DNA of 42,085 bases from an uncultured Prevotellaceae bacterium (GCA_902800495.1 CADCET010000024.1:1-42085); one strand, 5' to 3'; shown: positions 1 to 7,766, counted from the first letter of the stretch. Notes: generated by a model from the letters alone, not told the origin. Made by a program: numbers and translations.

Positions 1-78
1 TTCTTGACAGAAAAAGCGTATAAAAAGGTAAAAAACGAGAATATACAATTAAACAATGCTAAAAAATGAACCAATTAT

Positions 79-504
79 TTGGTTTGCAACATAGAAAAGA
101 GTTGTTCAGACGATTGTTCTGGAAGCTGCTCTAAAACTTGCACAGGCCAGTGCAAGGGAAGTTGTACTGGTGGATGCTCAAGCAGTTGCACTGGTGATTG
201 CTCAAGCAGTTGCACTGGTGATTGCAAGGGCGGTTGCAAGGGTGGTTGTAGTTCTTCATGCACAACAAATTGTGCAGAGAACTGTGCTACTGGCTGTACC
301 AATGGGTGTTCTAATGGTTGTAAAGGCGGCTGTTACACTGGATGTACTGGTGGTTGTGATGGCGGCTGTGATGGCACCTGTCTTTATGGATGTTCTGGAC
401 TTTGTGGCACAAGTTGTGGTTCTAGTTGTTCCGGTGGTTGTGATGGTACTTGTTATGGCTCATGTAGTGGACGTTGCAAAGGAAGTAGTTCTGGTATGTG
501 GTAA
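79..504 (+). CDS. CXXX-repeat cysteine-rich peptide 1 (predicted radical-SAM substrate)
   Basis: A 141-residue protein made almost wholly of a four-residue repeat with Cys first. From Cys9 to Cys133 there are 32 cysteines at an exact spacing of four; one more lies at residue 3. The other positions are mostly Gly, Ser, Thr, Asp and Lys. It matches the concept of the CXXX-repeat targets of radical SAM maturases, and two SPASM-domain enzymes follow in the same operon. No signal peptide and almost no leader is visible. The start is uncertain: TGA at 67-69 closes the frame upstream, and the only candidate before the repeats is TTG at 79; the nearby ATG at 66 reads out of frame into a 22-codon peptide. 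Function as modified peptide is inferred. Confidence 0.8.
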   Translation: MVCNIEKSCSDDCSGSCSKTCTGQCKGSCTGGCSSSCTGDCSSSCTGDCKGGCKGGCSSSCTTNCAENCATGCTNGCSNGCKGGCYTGCTGGCDGGCDGTCLYGCSGLCGTSCGSSCSGGCDGTCYGSCSGRCKGSSSGMW

Positions 505-523
505 AACAATAACATAGATAGTT

Positions 524-1054
524 ATGAGTAAAGAAAAGCAAAACGAAGAACTGTTAAATCGTCGCTGCTTCTTCAAAAAAGCAGCCAAGACAGTATTGCC
601 AATTCTGGGTGTGGCGGTGTTTGGCCCAACAATTATCACGTCGTGCAGTAGTGACGATGATGACTCGTGCGACTGTTCGGGTTCCTGTAGTGGTGTATGT
701 GCATCTTCCTGTTATGGTAGCTGCACAGGCTCATCATCGGGATCCTCTTCCGGAGGTTCTTCCTCTGGTGGCTCATCCTCTGGTAGCTCATCATGTTCTA
801 ATTGTGGTTCGCAATGCAGTAGCGGCTGTGGCAGCGGTTGTGAGAATAAATGTACAACTGGCTGTGGAAGAGAGTGTAAAACCTCTTGTGGAGGTGCATG
901 TAAAAATAAATGTGGAGGCAGTTGCTCAAACGAATGTGTTGGTTATGGTAAGAATAGTACGTGTGCATCGTGTGGAAAATCGTGTAAGAGTTCGTGCAAC
1001 GAGAACTGCACATACGATTGTTATACGACCTGCAAGAGTGTAGGTTATAAATAG
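524..1054 (+). CDS. CXXX-repeat peptide 2, Tat-type surface lipoprotein precursor
   Basis: A 176-residue precursor. Residues 12-20 (NRRCFFKKA) form a twin-arginine signal, followed by a hydrophobic stretch and a lipobox ending at Cys41. Directly after it comes SSDDDD, which fits the Bacteroidetes lipoprotein surface-export signal (SDDDD type). The mature part has CXXX repeats at Cys51-67, a Ser/Gly linker at 68-90, then Cys94-138 at exact spacing of four and a last block Cys147-170. TatA and TatC are encoded in the same operon, so export in a folded, already modified state is a reasonable inference. It lies 19 bp after peptide 1 and 5 bp before the radical SAM gene. Confidence 0.85.
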   Translation: MSKEKQNEELLNRRCFFKKAAKTVLPILGVAVFGPTIITSCSSDDDDSCDCSGSCSGVCASSCYGSCTGSSSGSSSGGSSSGGSSSGSSSCSNCGSQCSSGCGSGCENKCTTGCGRECKTSCGGACKNKCGGSCSNECVGYGKNSTCASCGKSCKSSCNENCTYDCYTTCKSVGYK

Positions 1055-1059
1055 TATTT

Positions 1060-2298
1060 ATGATAGAGATTAAAGAACACGACCGTGGCTGGCAGGACGG
1101 CATGGCGAAGTCCATCACGTTCATCGTCACGAAGGACTGCCAGCTGGCCTGTAAGTATTGCTACTTAGTAGGGAAGAATACCAAGGAGCGGATGACGTGG
1201 GAGGTGGCAAAGAAGGCCATCGACTATATACTGGACAGAGAAGACGAATTCCGTGAAGAGAGCGTCATTTGGGATTTCATCGGCGGTGAACCATTCTTGG
1301 AAATAGAGCTGATAGACAAGATTTGCGACTACCTGAAGACGGAGATGTATCGTAGAGATCACCATTGGTTCAATAGCTATAGGTTTTCGTTCTCTACCAA
1401 CGGCATCAACTACCATACGGAGAAGGTACAGCAGTTTATCGAGAAGAACCACAACCACCTGTCGATAGGCATCACCATTGACGGCACGAAGCGAAAGCAT
1501 GATCTGAACCGCATCTGGAAGACTGCGGAAATGGAGCAGGGTATTCAGCCGAAGCCGGAAGACGAGAAAGGTTCGTATGAGGATGTCGTGAAGAATATTC
1601 CGCTGTGGCTCTCGCAGTTCCCTGGTGCGGCGACGAAGGTGACCATCGCCTCGGCGGATATTCCGTATATCAAAGAGAGTGTGCTGCACCTCTATGACTT
1701 GGGCATCAAGGAAGTAAACATCAACTGCGTGTTTGAGGATGTTTGGCATGAGGGCGATGACGTGCTCTTCGAGGAACAGTTGACAGAGTTGGCCGACGCC
1801 ATCATCGACAACGACTTGTATCGCGACCACAACTGTTCGTTCTATGCCGAGCACATTGGTAAGCCGATGGATCCTGTACGCGATAACCAAAACTGGTGCG
1901 GTGCTGGCAAGATGCTGGCTATAGACGCTGCCGGCAACTTCTATCCTTGTACTCGCTTTGCAGCCTATTCGCTGCGGTCGAAGCCTGCTTGGATTATCGG
2001 CAACGTGAAGGACGGCATTGAACAGAATCGCCTGCGTCCTTTCTTGACGCTCGACCGATCTACGCAGTCGCCCCGCGAGTGCATGGAGTGCGAGGTGGCC
2101 TCGGGCTGTGCATGGTGTCAGGGCGAGAACTACGACGCTGCTCAGACGCACACCGTCTACCAGCGGGCTACAGCTATCTGTAAGATGCATAAGGCGCGGG
2201 TGCGTGCCAACAACTACTACTGGAACAAGCTGTTCCGAAAGCTGGAGTTAGAGGAGTATGAGGAACAACGAAAAAAATCGAGTAAAGTGATATGCTGA
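1060..2298 (+). CDS. radical SAM/SPASM peptide maturase, CXXX-repeat target type
   Basis: A 412-residue radical SAM enzyme. The CxxxCxxC motif for the SAM-binding iron-sulfur cluster is Cys27, Cys31, Cys34, and GGEP is at 75-78. The C-terminal SPASM domain has seven cysteines (280, 297, 341, 344, 350, 353, 374) to hold auxiliary clusters. Enzymes of this kind make radical-based crosslinks, often thioethers, on ribosomal peptides; the likely substrates are the two cysteine-repeat peptides just upstream. The kind of bond made here is not shown by the sequence. The C-terminus is charged and ends beyond the start of the next gene (7-bp overlap), which suggests translational coupling. Confidence 0.9.
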   Translation: MIEIKEHDRGWQDGMAKSITFIVTKDCQLACKYCYLVGKNTKERMTWEVAKKAIDYILDREDEFREESVIWDFIGGEPFLEIELIDKICDYLKTEMYRRDHHWFNSYRFSFSTNGINYHTEKVQQFIEKNHNHLSIGITIDGTKRKHDLNRIWKTAEMEQGIQPKPEDEKGSYEDVVKNIPLWLSQFPGAATKVTIASADIPYIKESVLHLYDLGIKEVNINCVFEDVWHEGDDVLFEEQLTELADAIIDNDLYRDHNCSFYAEHIGKPMDPVRDNQNWCGAGKMLAIDAAGNFYPCTRFAAYSLRSKPAWIIGNVKDGIEQNRLRPFLTLDRSTQSPRECMECEVASGCAWCQGENYDAAQTHTVYQRATAICKMHKARVRANNYYWNKLFRKLELEEYEEQRKKSSKVIC

Positions 2299-3227
2299 CA
2301 TACCTTATTATATTATTGGACGATACGAGTGCGTCGTATTGTCATCATAAGGTGACAAAGACAGGACGCCGACTGATAGACCTCGACGTGCTGAAACGCG
2401 GCATCGTCTGGGCGATGAAGGAGAACCTGAACATCCAGTTTGTCTATCCAGACTATGAACTGCCGGAAGCGTACAAGGAGGCGATAGAGAGTATTGACCA
2501 TACAAAAATTAAGCCTATTGGGCAGGCCGATGAGGCTGACGTCATCGTACTGGACGGCTGGGAGAACGAGGCGCGGGAAGGTGCGACGTGTATCATCCAC
2601 AGCAGTCGTCAAGAATTGGCCGACCATCTGCCGACGCTCAAGGAGTGGCTCAGACGTGTGGCAAGGCTGAACGTAGTGCTGACGGATGTCGAGACATTCA
2701 CCGACAAAGATATTGACGGCTATAAACAGACGTTGGAGTCGATAGCTGACATAGTTGTAGAGATGTATCAGGCAGGTCAAAGCGTACAGCTGAACCTGCT
2801 GACTGACCGCCTGATACTCAAAGAGATGAACAACTGCAATGCGGGCGTCAACAACGTGACACTGGCACCCAACGGCAGGTTCTACCTCTGTCCTGCTTTC
2901 TACTATGAGGACGACAGCCAGAGCGTGGGTGACTTGACGACGGGACTGGACATCAGGAACCAACAGTTGCTGCAGTTCGACCATGCGCCGATTTGTCGGG
3001 TGTGCGACGCATACCACTGTCGCCGCTGCGTGTGGATGAACGGACGGCTGACGGGCGACATGAACACTCCGTCGCACCAGCAATGCGTCATGGCTCACGT
3101 AGAGCGTAATGCGTCGTGCTACTTGCAGAGGAAACTGGAAGAGGCTGGTATCCAGTTGAGAGACAGCCAGCCAATTAAAGAACAGAAAGAATTAGACCCT
3201 TTTAATATCGTAAACAGATGGAAATAA
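2292..3227 (+). CDS. CXXX-repeat peptide maturase, SPASM-only (degenerate radical SAM)
   Basis: A 311-residue protein without a CxxxCxxC motif: only Cys17 and Cys100 occur before residue 182. The C-terminal part keeps a full SPASM-like set (Cys182, 200, 235, 238, 243, 246, 265) whose spacing follows that of the upstream radical SAM enzyme. It probably binds auxiliary iron-sulfur clusters or the substrate rather than cleaving SAM, and could act as partner of the catalytic enzyme. It matches what is called CXXX-repeat peptide maturase in family collections, recalled from memory and not searched. It overlaps the upstream gene by 7 bp and the downstream gene by 10 bp. Confidence 0.8.
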   Translation: MLTYLIILLDDTSASYCHHKVTKTGRRLIDLDVLKRGIVWAMKENLNIQFVYPDYELPEAYKEAIESIDHTKIKPIGQADEADVIVLDGWENEAREGATCIIHSSRQELADHLPTLKEWLRRVARLNVVLTDVETFTDKDIDGYKQTLESIADIVVEMYQAGQSVQLNLLTDRLILKEMNNCNAGVNNVTLAPNGRFYLCPAFYYEDDSQSVGDLTTGLDIRNQQLLQFDHAPICRVCDAYHCRRCVWMNGRLTGDMNTPSHQQCVMAHVERNASCYLQRKLEEAGIQLRDSQPIKEQKELDPFNIVNRWK

Positions 3228-3502
3228 GAAAGATTGTGGGGCAAGTGACCCCGGAAGAGCGCAATGAGATTCAGGCACTCTTCGAACGTAAGAATGGACT
3301 GACAGAACTAGCAAAGATTCTGACTGCTGATAATGCGGAACTGTATGAGAAACTTATAAAGGACATGGGCGAGACGGGCACCAAGTTCCAGCAGTGGTGG
3401 GATGAGAAAGCCAAGAAGTATGGCTGGGAGAGTCACCCAAAAGGTAACTGGGAGATTAACTTCCAGACGAATGAGATAACCCTTGTTGTAAAAGAAGCAT
3501 GA
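3218..3502 (+). CDS. small CXXX-repeat peptide modification system protein
   Basis: A 94-residue soluble protein, charged and without cysteine, signal peptide or membrane segment. The N-terminal part (VTPEERNEIQALFERKNGL) looks helical. Its place between the SPASM maturase and tatA, with overlaps of 10 bp and 4 bp (ATGA), ties it to the peptide system, and small accessory proteins of this size are annotated in CXXX-repeat loci. It could bind the precursor, as RiPP recognition elements do, or be a chaperone; the sequence does not decide between these. Confidence 0.7.
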   Translation: MEIRKIVGQVTPEERNEIQALFERKNGLTELAKILTADNAELYEKLIKDMGETGTKFQQWWDEKAKKYGWESHPKGNWEINFQTNEITLVVKEA

Positions 3503-3705
3503 TGGTGGCACAACTACTGTTCATCGGCACCACCGAGCTGATGCTCATCGCGGGTATCGCCCTGTTGCTGTTTGGCGGCAAGAAACTGCCGGAGATGATG
3601 CGGGGCATGGGACGTGGCATTAGCGAGTTCAAGAAAGGAGCCAAAGAGGTGACGGAACCTTTCGAGGATGCCAAGAAGGATATAGATGAAGTCATCAAAG
3701 AATGA
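3499..3705 (+). CDS. tatA: Sec-independent (twin-arginine) translocase protein TatA
   Basis: A 68-residue protein with one N-terminal membrane helix, the hinge FGGKKLP at about residues 25-31, an amphipathic helix rich in Gly and Lys, and an acidic tail. This is the typical TatA/E layout. TatA forms the pore-like assembly that moves folded proteins with twin-arginine signals across the inner membrane. Its start overlaps the previous stop as ATGA and its end overlaps tatC by 20 bp. Being in the peptide operon suggests use for the CXXX lipoprotein, though it could also serve other Tat substrates of the cell. Confidence 0.93.
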   Translation: MMVAQLLFIGTTELMLIAGIALLLFGGKKLPEMMRGMGRGISEFKKGAKEVTEPFEDAKKDIDEVIKE

Positions 3706-4474
3706 CGATCTGCTAACATTTGGCGGGCACTTAGAGGTGCTCCGCCAAATGCTTTTCCGTATCATTGCGGTAGCTGGTGCTGTCGCAATGATTGTCTTTT
3801 GCTTCAAGGAGACGACATGGGAGGTGTTGCTCGCTCCGAGTGAGTGGGACTTTTGTACGTATCGCTGGCTGGAGAGGATGATGCAGGTTGTTGGTATAGG
3901 GTTCAGGTTTGAGGAGTTCCACGTCAACCTGATAGCCACCGACTTGTCGAGCCAGTTTATGACGCATGTCACTACAGCAGTTTACTTAGGGCTACTGGGA
4001 GCGTCACCCTTTATTCTCTATGAACTGTTCCGCTTCATTTCGCCAGCGCTCTATGAGAATGAGCGGCGATATTCGGTTCAGGTGGCAGGCATCATATATG
4101 TGCTGTTTATCCTCGGCGTGTTGATGTCCTATTTTGTGCTATTTCCCATTTCGTTCCGCTTCCTCGGAACCTACAGCGTGTCGGCGAGGGTGGTGAGCAA
4201 CATCACGCTCGATTCCTACGTCACCTCTTTCGTGTCGTTGACGCTGGTCATGGGCGTGGTGTTCCAGTTGCCAGTAATCGCTTTCTTCCTGGGTAAGTTG
4301 GGCGTGGTGTCATCCGAGGTGTTATTGCTATACCGCAAACATGCTTTCGTCGTCATTATGATGGTAGCCGCCGTCATTACGCCACCTGACCTGATGACGC
4401 TGATTCTCGTCACGATTCCCCTGTACATGCTGTACGAAGTGAGTATAAGGGTCGTTAAGTTCGTCGAAAGATAG
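3686..4474 (+). CDS. tatC: twin-arginine translocase subunit TatC
   Basis: A 262-residue polytopic membrane protein with about six hydrophobic segments. The N-terminal GGHLEVLRQ matches the conserved TatC HLxELR region that helps to bind the twin-arginine signal, and the periplasmic loops and PPD near the last helices fit the family. TatC is the signal-peptide receptor of the Tat system. It is the last gene of the overlapping operon; no clear intrinsic terminator follows before the repeat block at 4508. No TatB is seen, as is usual for minimal TatA-TatC systems. Confidence 0.93.
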   Translation: MKSSKNDDLLTFGGHLEVLRQMLFRIIAVAGAVAMIVFCFKETTWEVLLAPSEWDFCTYRWLERMMQVVGIGFRFEEFHVNLIATDLSSQFMTHVTTAVYLGLLGASPFILYELFRFISPALYENERRYSVQVAGIIYVLFILGVLMSYFVLFPISFRFLGTYSVSARVVSNITLDSYVTSFVSLTLVMGVVFQLPVIAFFLGKLGVVSSEVLLLYRKHAFVVIMMVAAVITPPDLMTLILVTIPLYMLYEVSIRVVKFVER

Positions 4475-4507
4475 CGATGGAAGATCTGCTATACAGGCTT
4501 AACAACT

Positions 4508-4607
4508 AAAAATGGGGCTACTCGGGCTACTTTGGTGTTTAAGTACTTGTGTGTAAAGATATTAAGGGTAGTCCTATCTGTAAAAATGGGACTACCGTGA
4601 CCCTACT
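4508..4607 (+). repeat. left arm of ~100-bp imperfect inverted repeat flanking vapE
   Basis: This block is an imperfect inverted copy of 7016-7114. The best part, 4582-4607, matches the reverse complement of 7016-7041 at 23 of 26 positions by eye; further matches (TTAAGGGTAG-like core, GCTACTCG-like end) continue outwards. The motif AAATGGG(G)CTAC occurs at 4508, 4582 and again at 4617, where it overlaps the stop codon of vapE. Confidence 0.75.
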
Positions 4608-4623
4608 TTGGGGCCAAATGGGG

Positions 4624-6732
4624 CTACTCTCGGCGCTGGAGGTAGTAACCTTCGACGCCATTTGAGGCTCCGTGAGGCCATTTCAACTTCTTGACGATGG
4701 TAGCGAGCGCCTTCAGGGTGGGCACGTCGCTGGTGCGCAGGTGGTGCTCCAGCTCCTTCTGAATGTCCTTGATCTGCCACAGGTTCTCGCGCTTCCGCTC
4801 GGTGGCGGGCGTGAGGAGGGTGGGCAACAGCTGCTCTATGGGCTGCACCTGCTGGTACTGGCTGTTGTGCTCCTGTATCTGCCGTTCGTCGTCGCTGGTG
4901 AACCAGTAGACGCTGTCGGGGTTGCGCAGTTCGGCGATGGCCTGGGCGAACATCTGCTTGTAGGGAATGTGTCCGCTCATGTCAATCGGCCCCGTCACCT
5001 CTACGCAGAGGTAGCGGCGCGAACCGTCGCCCGAGGGCAGCGGCGTCAGGTCGTTGGTGGTGGCGATGAACGAGCAGAGACGGGGCTTCATCGTGTACTG
5101 GTCTGAGCGCATCTTCCTGACCTGCACGTCTTTCTCCGTCAGCAGTCGCTTGATCTTTGCCTGTTCGCGGTCGGTCTTGGCGTTGTACTCGTCGATGCAC
5201 ACGAGCCACATGCGTCCGAGCACGCGCTCTACCTGTTCGGCATTGTCCATCTTGATGTCGTCCATATAGTACTCGCGCATCGACGGCGGCAGGATATTCT
5301 TGCAGAAACTGGACTTTTTGATGCCCTGTCCGCCGATGAGCATCGGCACCATCGAGTTGCCGTAGTCGCGGTTGATGTTGAGGGCCTGCGCCACCATCGC
5401 CAAGAACCAGCGGTGGAAGTAGCGGGGCCACAGGTCGTAGTTCGTCGGCAGTCGGCGGGCGAAGTCCTCGATATAGTTGGTCTTGCCGTCCCACTCGCCA
5501 CAGCCGGCGAGGAATTCGTGTACGGGGTTGTAGTCGTCGACGTGTGCCGACTCAATGTAGATGCGTATGTCGTTCATCCAGCTCTCGCCGCCCTCCTTCA
5601 TCTGCTCGACGACGATGCCCTTCAGCTCACGGTCGGTCAGTGGTTGCCACTGCTTGAATGTCAGGTCGTTAGGACGAAACTCCGTCACCTGTTTCACCAC
5701 GTTGTAGCGTAGTTGGTAGCGGCGGCTGAAGAATCCCTCGATGAAGCGTATGATGCGCTCCTTCTCGTTCATCTGCGACAGCGTCTTGCCGTCGTAGGGC
5801 TTCAGGTAGGTGGTGCGGAAAACCTTGCGCACGAGGTCGGCGCCGAGAGGCTTGAAGCGGTGGTCCCACAGTGTGCGCACGGTACACGCCTCCTCCTCGA
5901 GATGGGCTTTCTGACAGTAGGTGGCCAGCAGCGCCAGGCATTGTTCCAGATCGTCGGGACTCTCTCTGAGTGCCTTCTGCATGCAGGTGTAGAACTCCAG
6001 CTTGTAGCGCTCGCGCTCGTCGGAGTCGGGATACCAGATGACGCGCCCGTCGTCGTCGGTAAGGGTGCCCTCGTAGGGTGCCAGCACGCTCTGCTCGTCG
6101 CGGATGACGGGCAGCGGCGTGGCCTCGGGGTTGTAGTAGAGGTCTGGGTCGTGGCTCATGCGGCATCCGCTGGTCAGCGACTGTTCGCCGACGATCAGGT
6201 CGCACATCGCTAAGGTGGTATAGAAGCGGGCAGCCGTCTCTTGGGCTTCTTCCAGGAAGGCGAGACAAGCGGTAGCGTCTACCTGTTTCTTATTGCTTGA
6301 CTGCCAGGGTGTTGCGCCGTTGCTGTAGGCACAGCGCACGACGACCTTGAGCGTCACGCCGCTGACGCCGGCAAAGGCCAATAGCGTGTAGGGTATCTGA
6401 GCCACGCGCCGGCGCAGGTCGCTCACCTGCCGTAGTCCGTCGGGACATGGTATGTTGAGCAGCAGCAGTTGGGTGAACGTGTTGGGGCGGTCGAAGCCCT
6501 CTTTGCCGAAGGTGGCGGCAAATATCAGGTAGGGCAGTCGGCTGGTGTCCTTCAGGTAGTAGCGCGGCGTGCCTTGCTCCATCATCAGCCGCGACTGCAT
6601 GGCCGTCTGGCGTATCCGCTCGGCGGCAGTCTTCGTATCCTCTGAGCGCATACGCTCAACAATAGCGTCGAGCTCCGTTGAAACGGGCGCGCCGAACTCT
6701 GTAAAATTGGTCTTGACTTTTGTGATTTTCAT
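4624..6732 (-). CDS. VapE-family primase/helicase-like protein with BT4734-like N-terminus
   Basis: About 702 residues if started at ATG 6732; a longer GTG start at 6789 adds 19 residues that look like non-coding DNA. The C-terminal half is of the virulence-associated E type: P-loop GGQGIKKSS near residue 467, Walker B LVCIDEY near 510, then SFIATTND and GSRRYLCVEV. The N-terminal half resembles the BT4734/VirE-N, primase-like part found in Bacteroidetes. Such proteins occur on phages, satellites and as chromosomal copies. It stands alone on this strand, faces away from the HU-like gene's promoter, and is framed by inverted repeats. A DNA-replication role is inferred from the family. Confidence 0.85.
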   Translation of the reverse strand: MKITKVKTNFTEFGAPVSTELDAIVERMRSEDTKTAAERIRQTAMQSRLMMEQGTPRYYLKDTSRLPYLIFAATFGKEGFDRPNTFTQLLLLNIPCPDGLRQVSDLRRRVAQIPYTLLAFAGVSGVTLKVVVRCAYSNGATPWQSSNKKQVDATACLAFLEEAQETAARFYTTLAMCDLIVGEQSLTSGCRMSHDPDLYYNPEATPLPVIRDEQSVLAPYEGTLTDDDGRVIWYPDSDERERYKLEFYTCMQKALRESPDDLEQCLALLATYCQKAHLEEEACTVRTLWDHRFKPLGADLVRKVFRTTYLKPYDGKTLSQMNEKERIIRFIEGFFSRRYQLRYNVVKQVTEFRPNDLTFKQWQPLTDRELKGIVVEQMKEGGESWMNDIRIYIESAHVDDYNPVHEFLAGCGEWDGKTNYIEDFARRLPTNYDLWPRYFHRWFLAMVAQALNINRDYGNSMVPMLIGGQGIKKSSFCKNILPPSMREYYMDDIKMDNAEQVERVLGRMWLVCIDEYNAKTDREQAKIKRLLTEKDVQVRKMRSDQYTMKPRLCSFIATTNDLTPLPSGDGSRRYLCVEVTGPIDMSGHIPYKQMFAQAIAELRNPDSVYWFTSDDERQIQEHNSQYQQVQPIEQLLPTLLTPATERKRENLWQIKDIQKELEHHLRTSDVPTLKALATIVKKLKWPHGASNGVEGYYLQRRE

Positions 6733-6899
6733 AAGCGTGTGTGTTTTATCTGTTATCGGGTGTAAAATTACAAAAAAATATTGGTTCACGCAAGAGAAAG
6801 CACCATTATTTTTCTAAGAAACACGCTCTCAGGCGCTTCTACAGCCGTATTGTTGTTCCCTCGAAGCGGCAAGCAGGGGCTTTAAGCCTTATATAGGTT

Positions 6900-6965
6900 C
6901 TTGCGCCTATACGCAAAACGTCTTGCGGCTATACGCAAAACATCTTGCGCCTATACCCAAAATTC
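6900..6965 (+). repeat. three tandem 22-bp iteron-like repeats
   Basis: Units start at 6900, 6922 and 6944. Units one and two differ at few positions; unit three decays at its right end. Each unit carries a dyad of the form TTGCG, six bases, CGCAA (CCCAA in the third). A 22-bp period is about two helical turns, so a protein would bind on one face of the DNA. Confidence 0.9.
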
Positions 6966-7015
6966 AAAGGCTTGAAAATCAGTGGGTTATATATGTAAAA
7001 TGACGGTAGGGTCAT

Positions 7016-7114
7016 GGTAGGGTCATGGTAGCCCCATTTTTAACGATGGGCCTACCCTTAACTATCTAAAAATTAGTGGTTTGCGATGTAGGGTAGGACG
7101 AGTAGTCCGATTTT
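7016..7114 (-). repeat. right arm of the inverted repeat flanking vapE
   Basis: Inverted partner of 4508-4607. It ends 6 bp before the stop codon of the HU-like gene. The tandem GGTAGGGTCAT at 7005-7027 is present here but single in the left arm. Confidence 0.75.
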
Positions 7115-7120
7115 CTATTG

Positions 7121-7741
7121 TTAAACTTCTGTATAGATATATTCCTTGCTCCGTTGGGTCTTCAGCAGTTTCGGATTGTCGCCCTCGCACCACTCGTTCA
7201 GCAGCTTCCGGGCCGAGTAATAGGTCAGCTGCGTGGCTCGTGCAAAGCGGTTGACGGTGGTATAGCCGTCACGCTCCAGCAGTCCTCTGAGCACCGTATC
7301 CAACTGCTCCTTGTCGGCCATGATTATTTGCGTGTTCGCATTCTCCCAGCGCCGGAAACCGTTGCCCCATTTCTCTAACTCCTTGTTCCAGAGCTTGCCC
7401 GGGTTGTAGTCTACGCCGTCGAACACGACGTCGCGGTCGCGAACCTCGTTGGGGTCGGTGACCTCGCGCACTAATGACAGTCGCGGTGCAAACGACCCGA
7501 TGGGCGTCTCGATGCGGTAGCCGCGGGCCATCAGCTCGCCGGCTGCCCGCAGGAAGTAGTCGAATGCCGACTGCAGCTCGCCGTACCGCGAGTGATAGTT
7601 CCTGGAGCACCACTCGTCCAGTCCCTTCAACGACAGTTTCTGCTTCCCCGCAGGGCGCACATAGACGATGTTCCTCCCGTCCTTGCCCTTGACAGGCGTG
7701 GGATGAACCTCATATAGCAATCCTTCTTTCTTTCGTGGCAT
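7121..7741 (-). CDS. HU-like DNA-binding protein (HU-HIG type)
   Basis: A 206-residue basic protein. The first 120 residues fit the long HU-like fold of Bacteroidetes: HPTPVKG start, then LSLKGLDEWCSRNYHSR, a GYRIETPIGSFAPRL beta-arm region, and VFDGVDYNPGK. The C-terminal third (LLERDGYTTVNRFARATQLTYYSARKLLNEW) looks like an added helix-turn-helix segment. Proteins of this type often sit beside vapE genes in Bacteroides and Prevotella; here both are on the same strand with the iterons between them. A good promoter lies at 7767-7798. It may bind the repeats, which is inference. Confidence 0.8.
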   Translation of the reverse strand: MPRKKEGLLYEVHPTPVKGKDGRNIVYVRPAGKQKLSLKGLDEWCSRNYHSRYGELQSAFDYFLRAAGELMARGYRIETPIGSFAPRLSLVREVTDPNEVRDRDVVFDGVDYNPGKLWNKELEKWGNGFRRWENANTQIIMADKEQLDTVLRGLLERDGYTTVNRFARATQLTYYSARKLLNEWCEGDNPKLLKTQRSKEYIYTEV

Positions 7742-7766
7742 ACCTTCTTCTTTTGTGTATAGCTTG

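Larger units (their letters stand above)
6733..7120. other. 388-bp repeat-bearing intergenic region upstream of vapE
   Basis: No gene is visible here. It holds three tandem 22-bp repeats (6900-6965), the right arm of the inverted repeat (7016-7114) with two adjacent GGTAGGGTCAT copies, and an AT-rich leader next to vapE (6740-6800). The order repeat arm, iterons, AT-rich DNA, replication-type gene resembles a small origin or operator region; that is inference. Confidence 0.6.

Noticed and set aside
66-134. ATG 66 frame with a KELFRRLFWKLL-like peptide that looks like a twin-arginine signal of peptide 1
   Set aside because: It is out of frame with the repeats, stops after 22 codons and has no hydrophobic core.
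1165-2190. Long antisense frame (341 codons) opposite the radical SAM gene
   Set aside because: The plus strand has clear radical SAM and SPASM motifs; the antisense frame shows no family features.
6900-6965. CRISPR array
   Set aside because: Repeats are directly adjacent without unique spacers and no cas genes are present.
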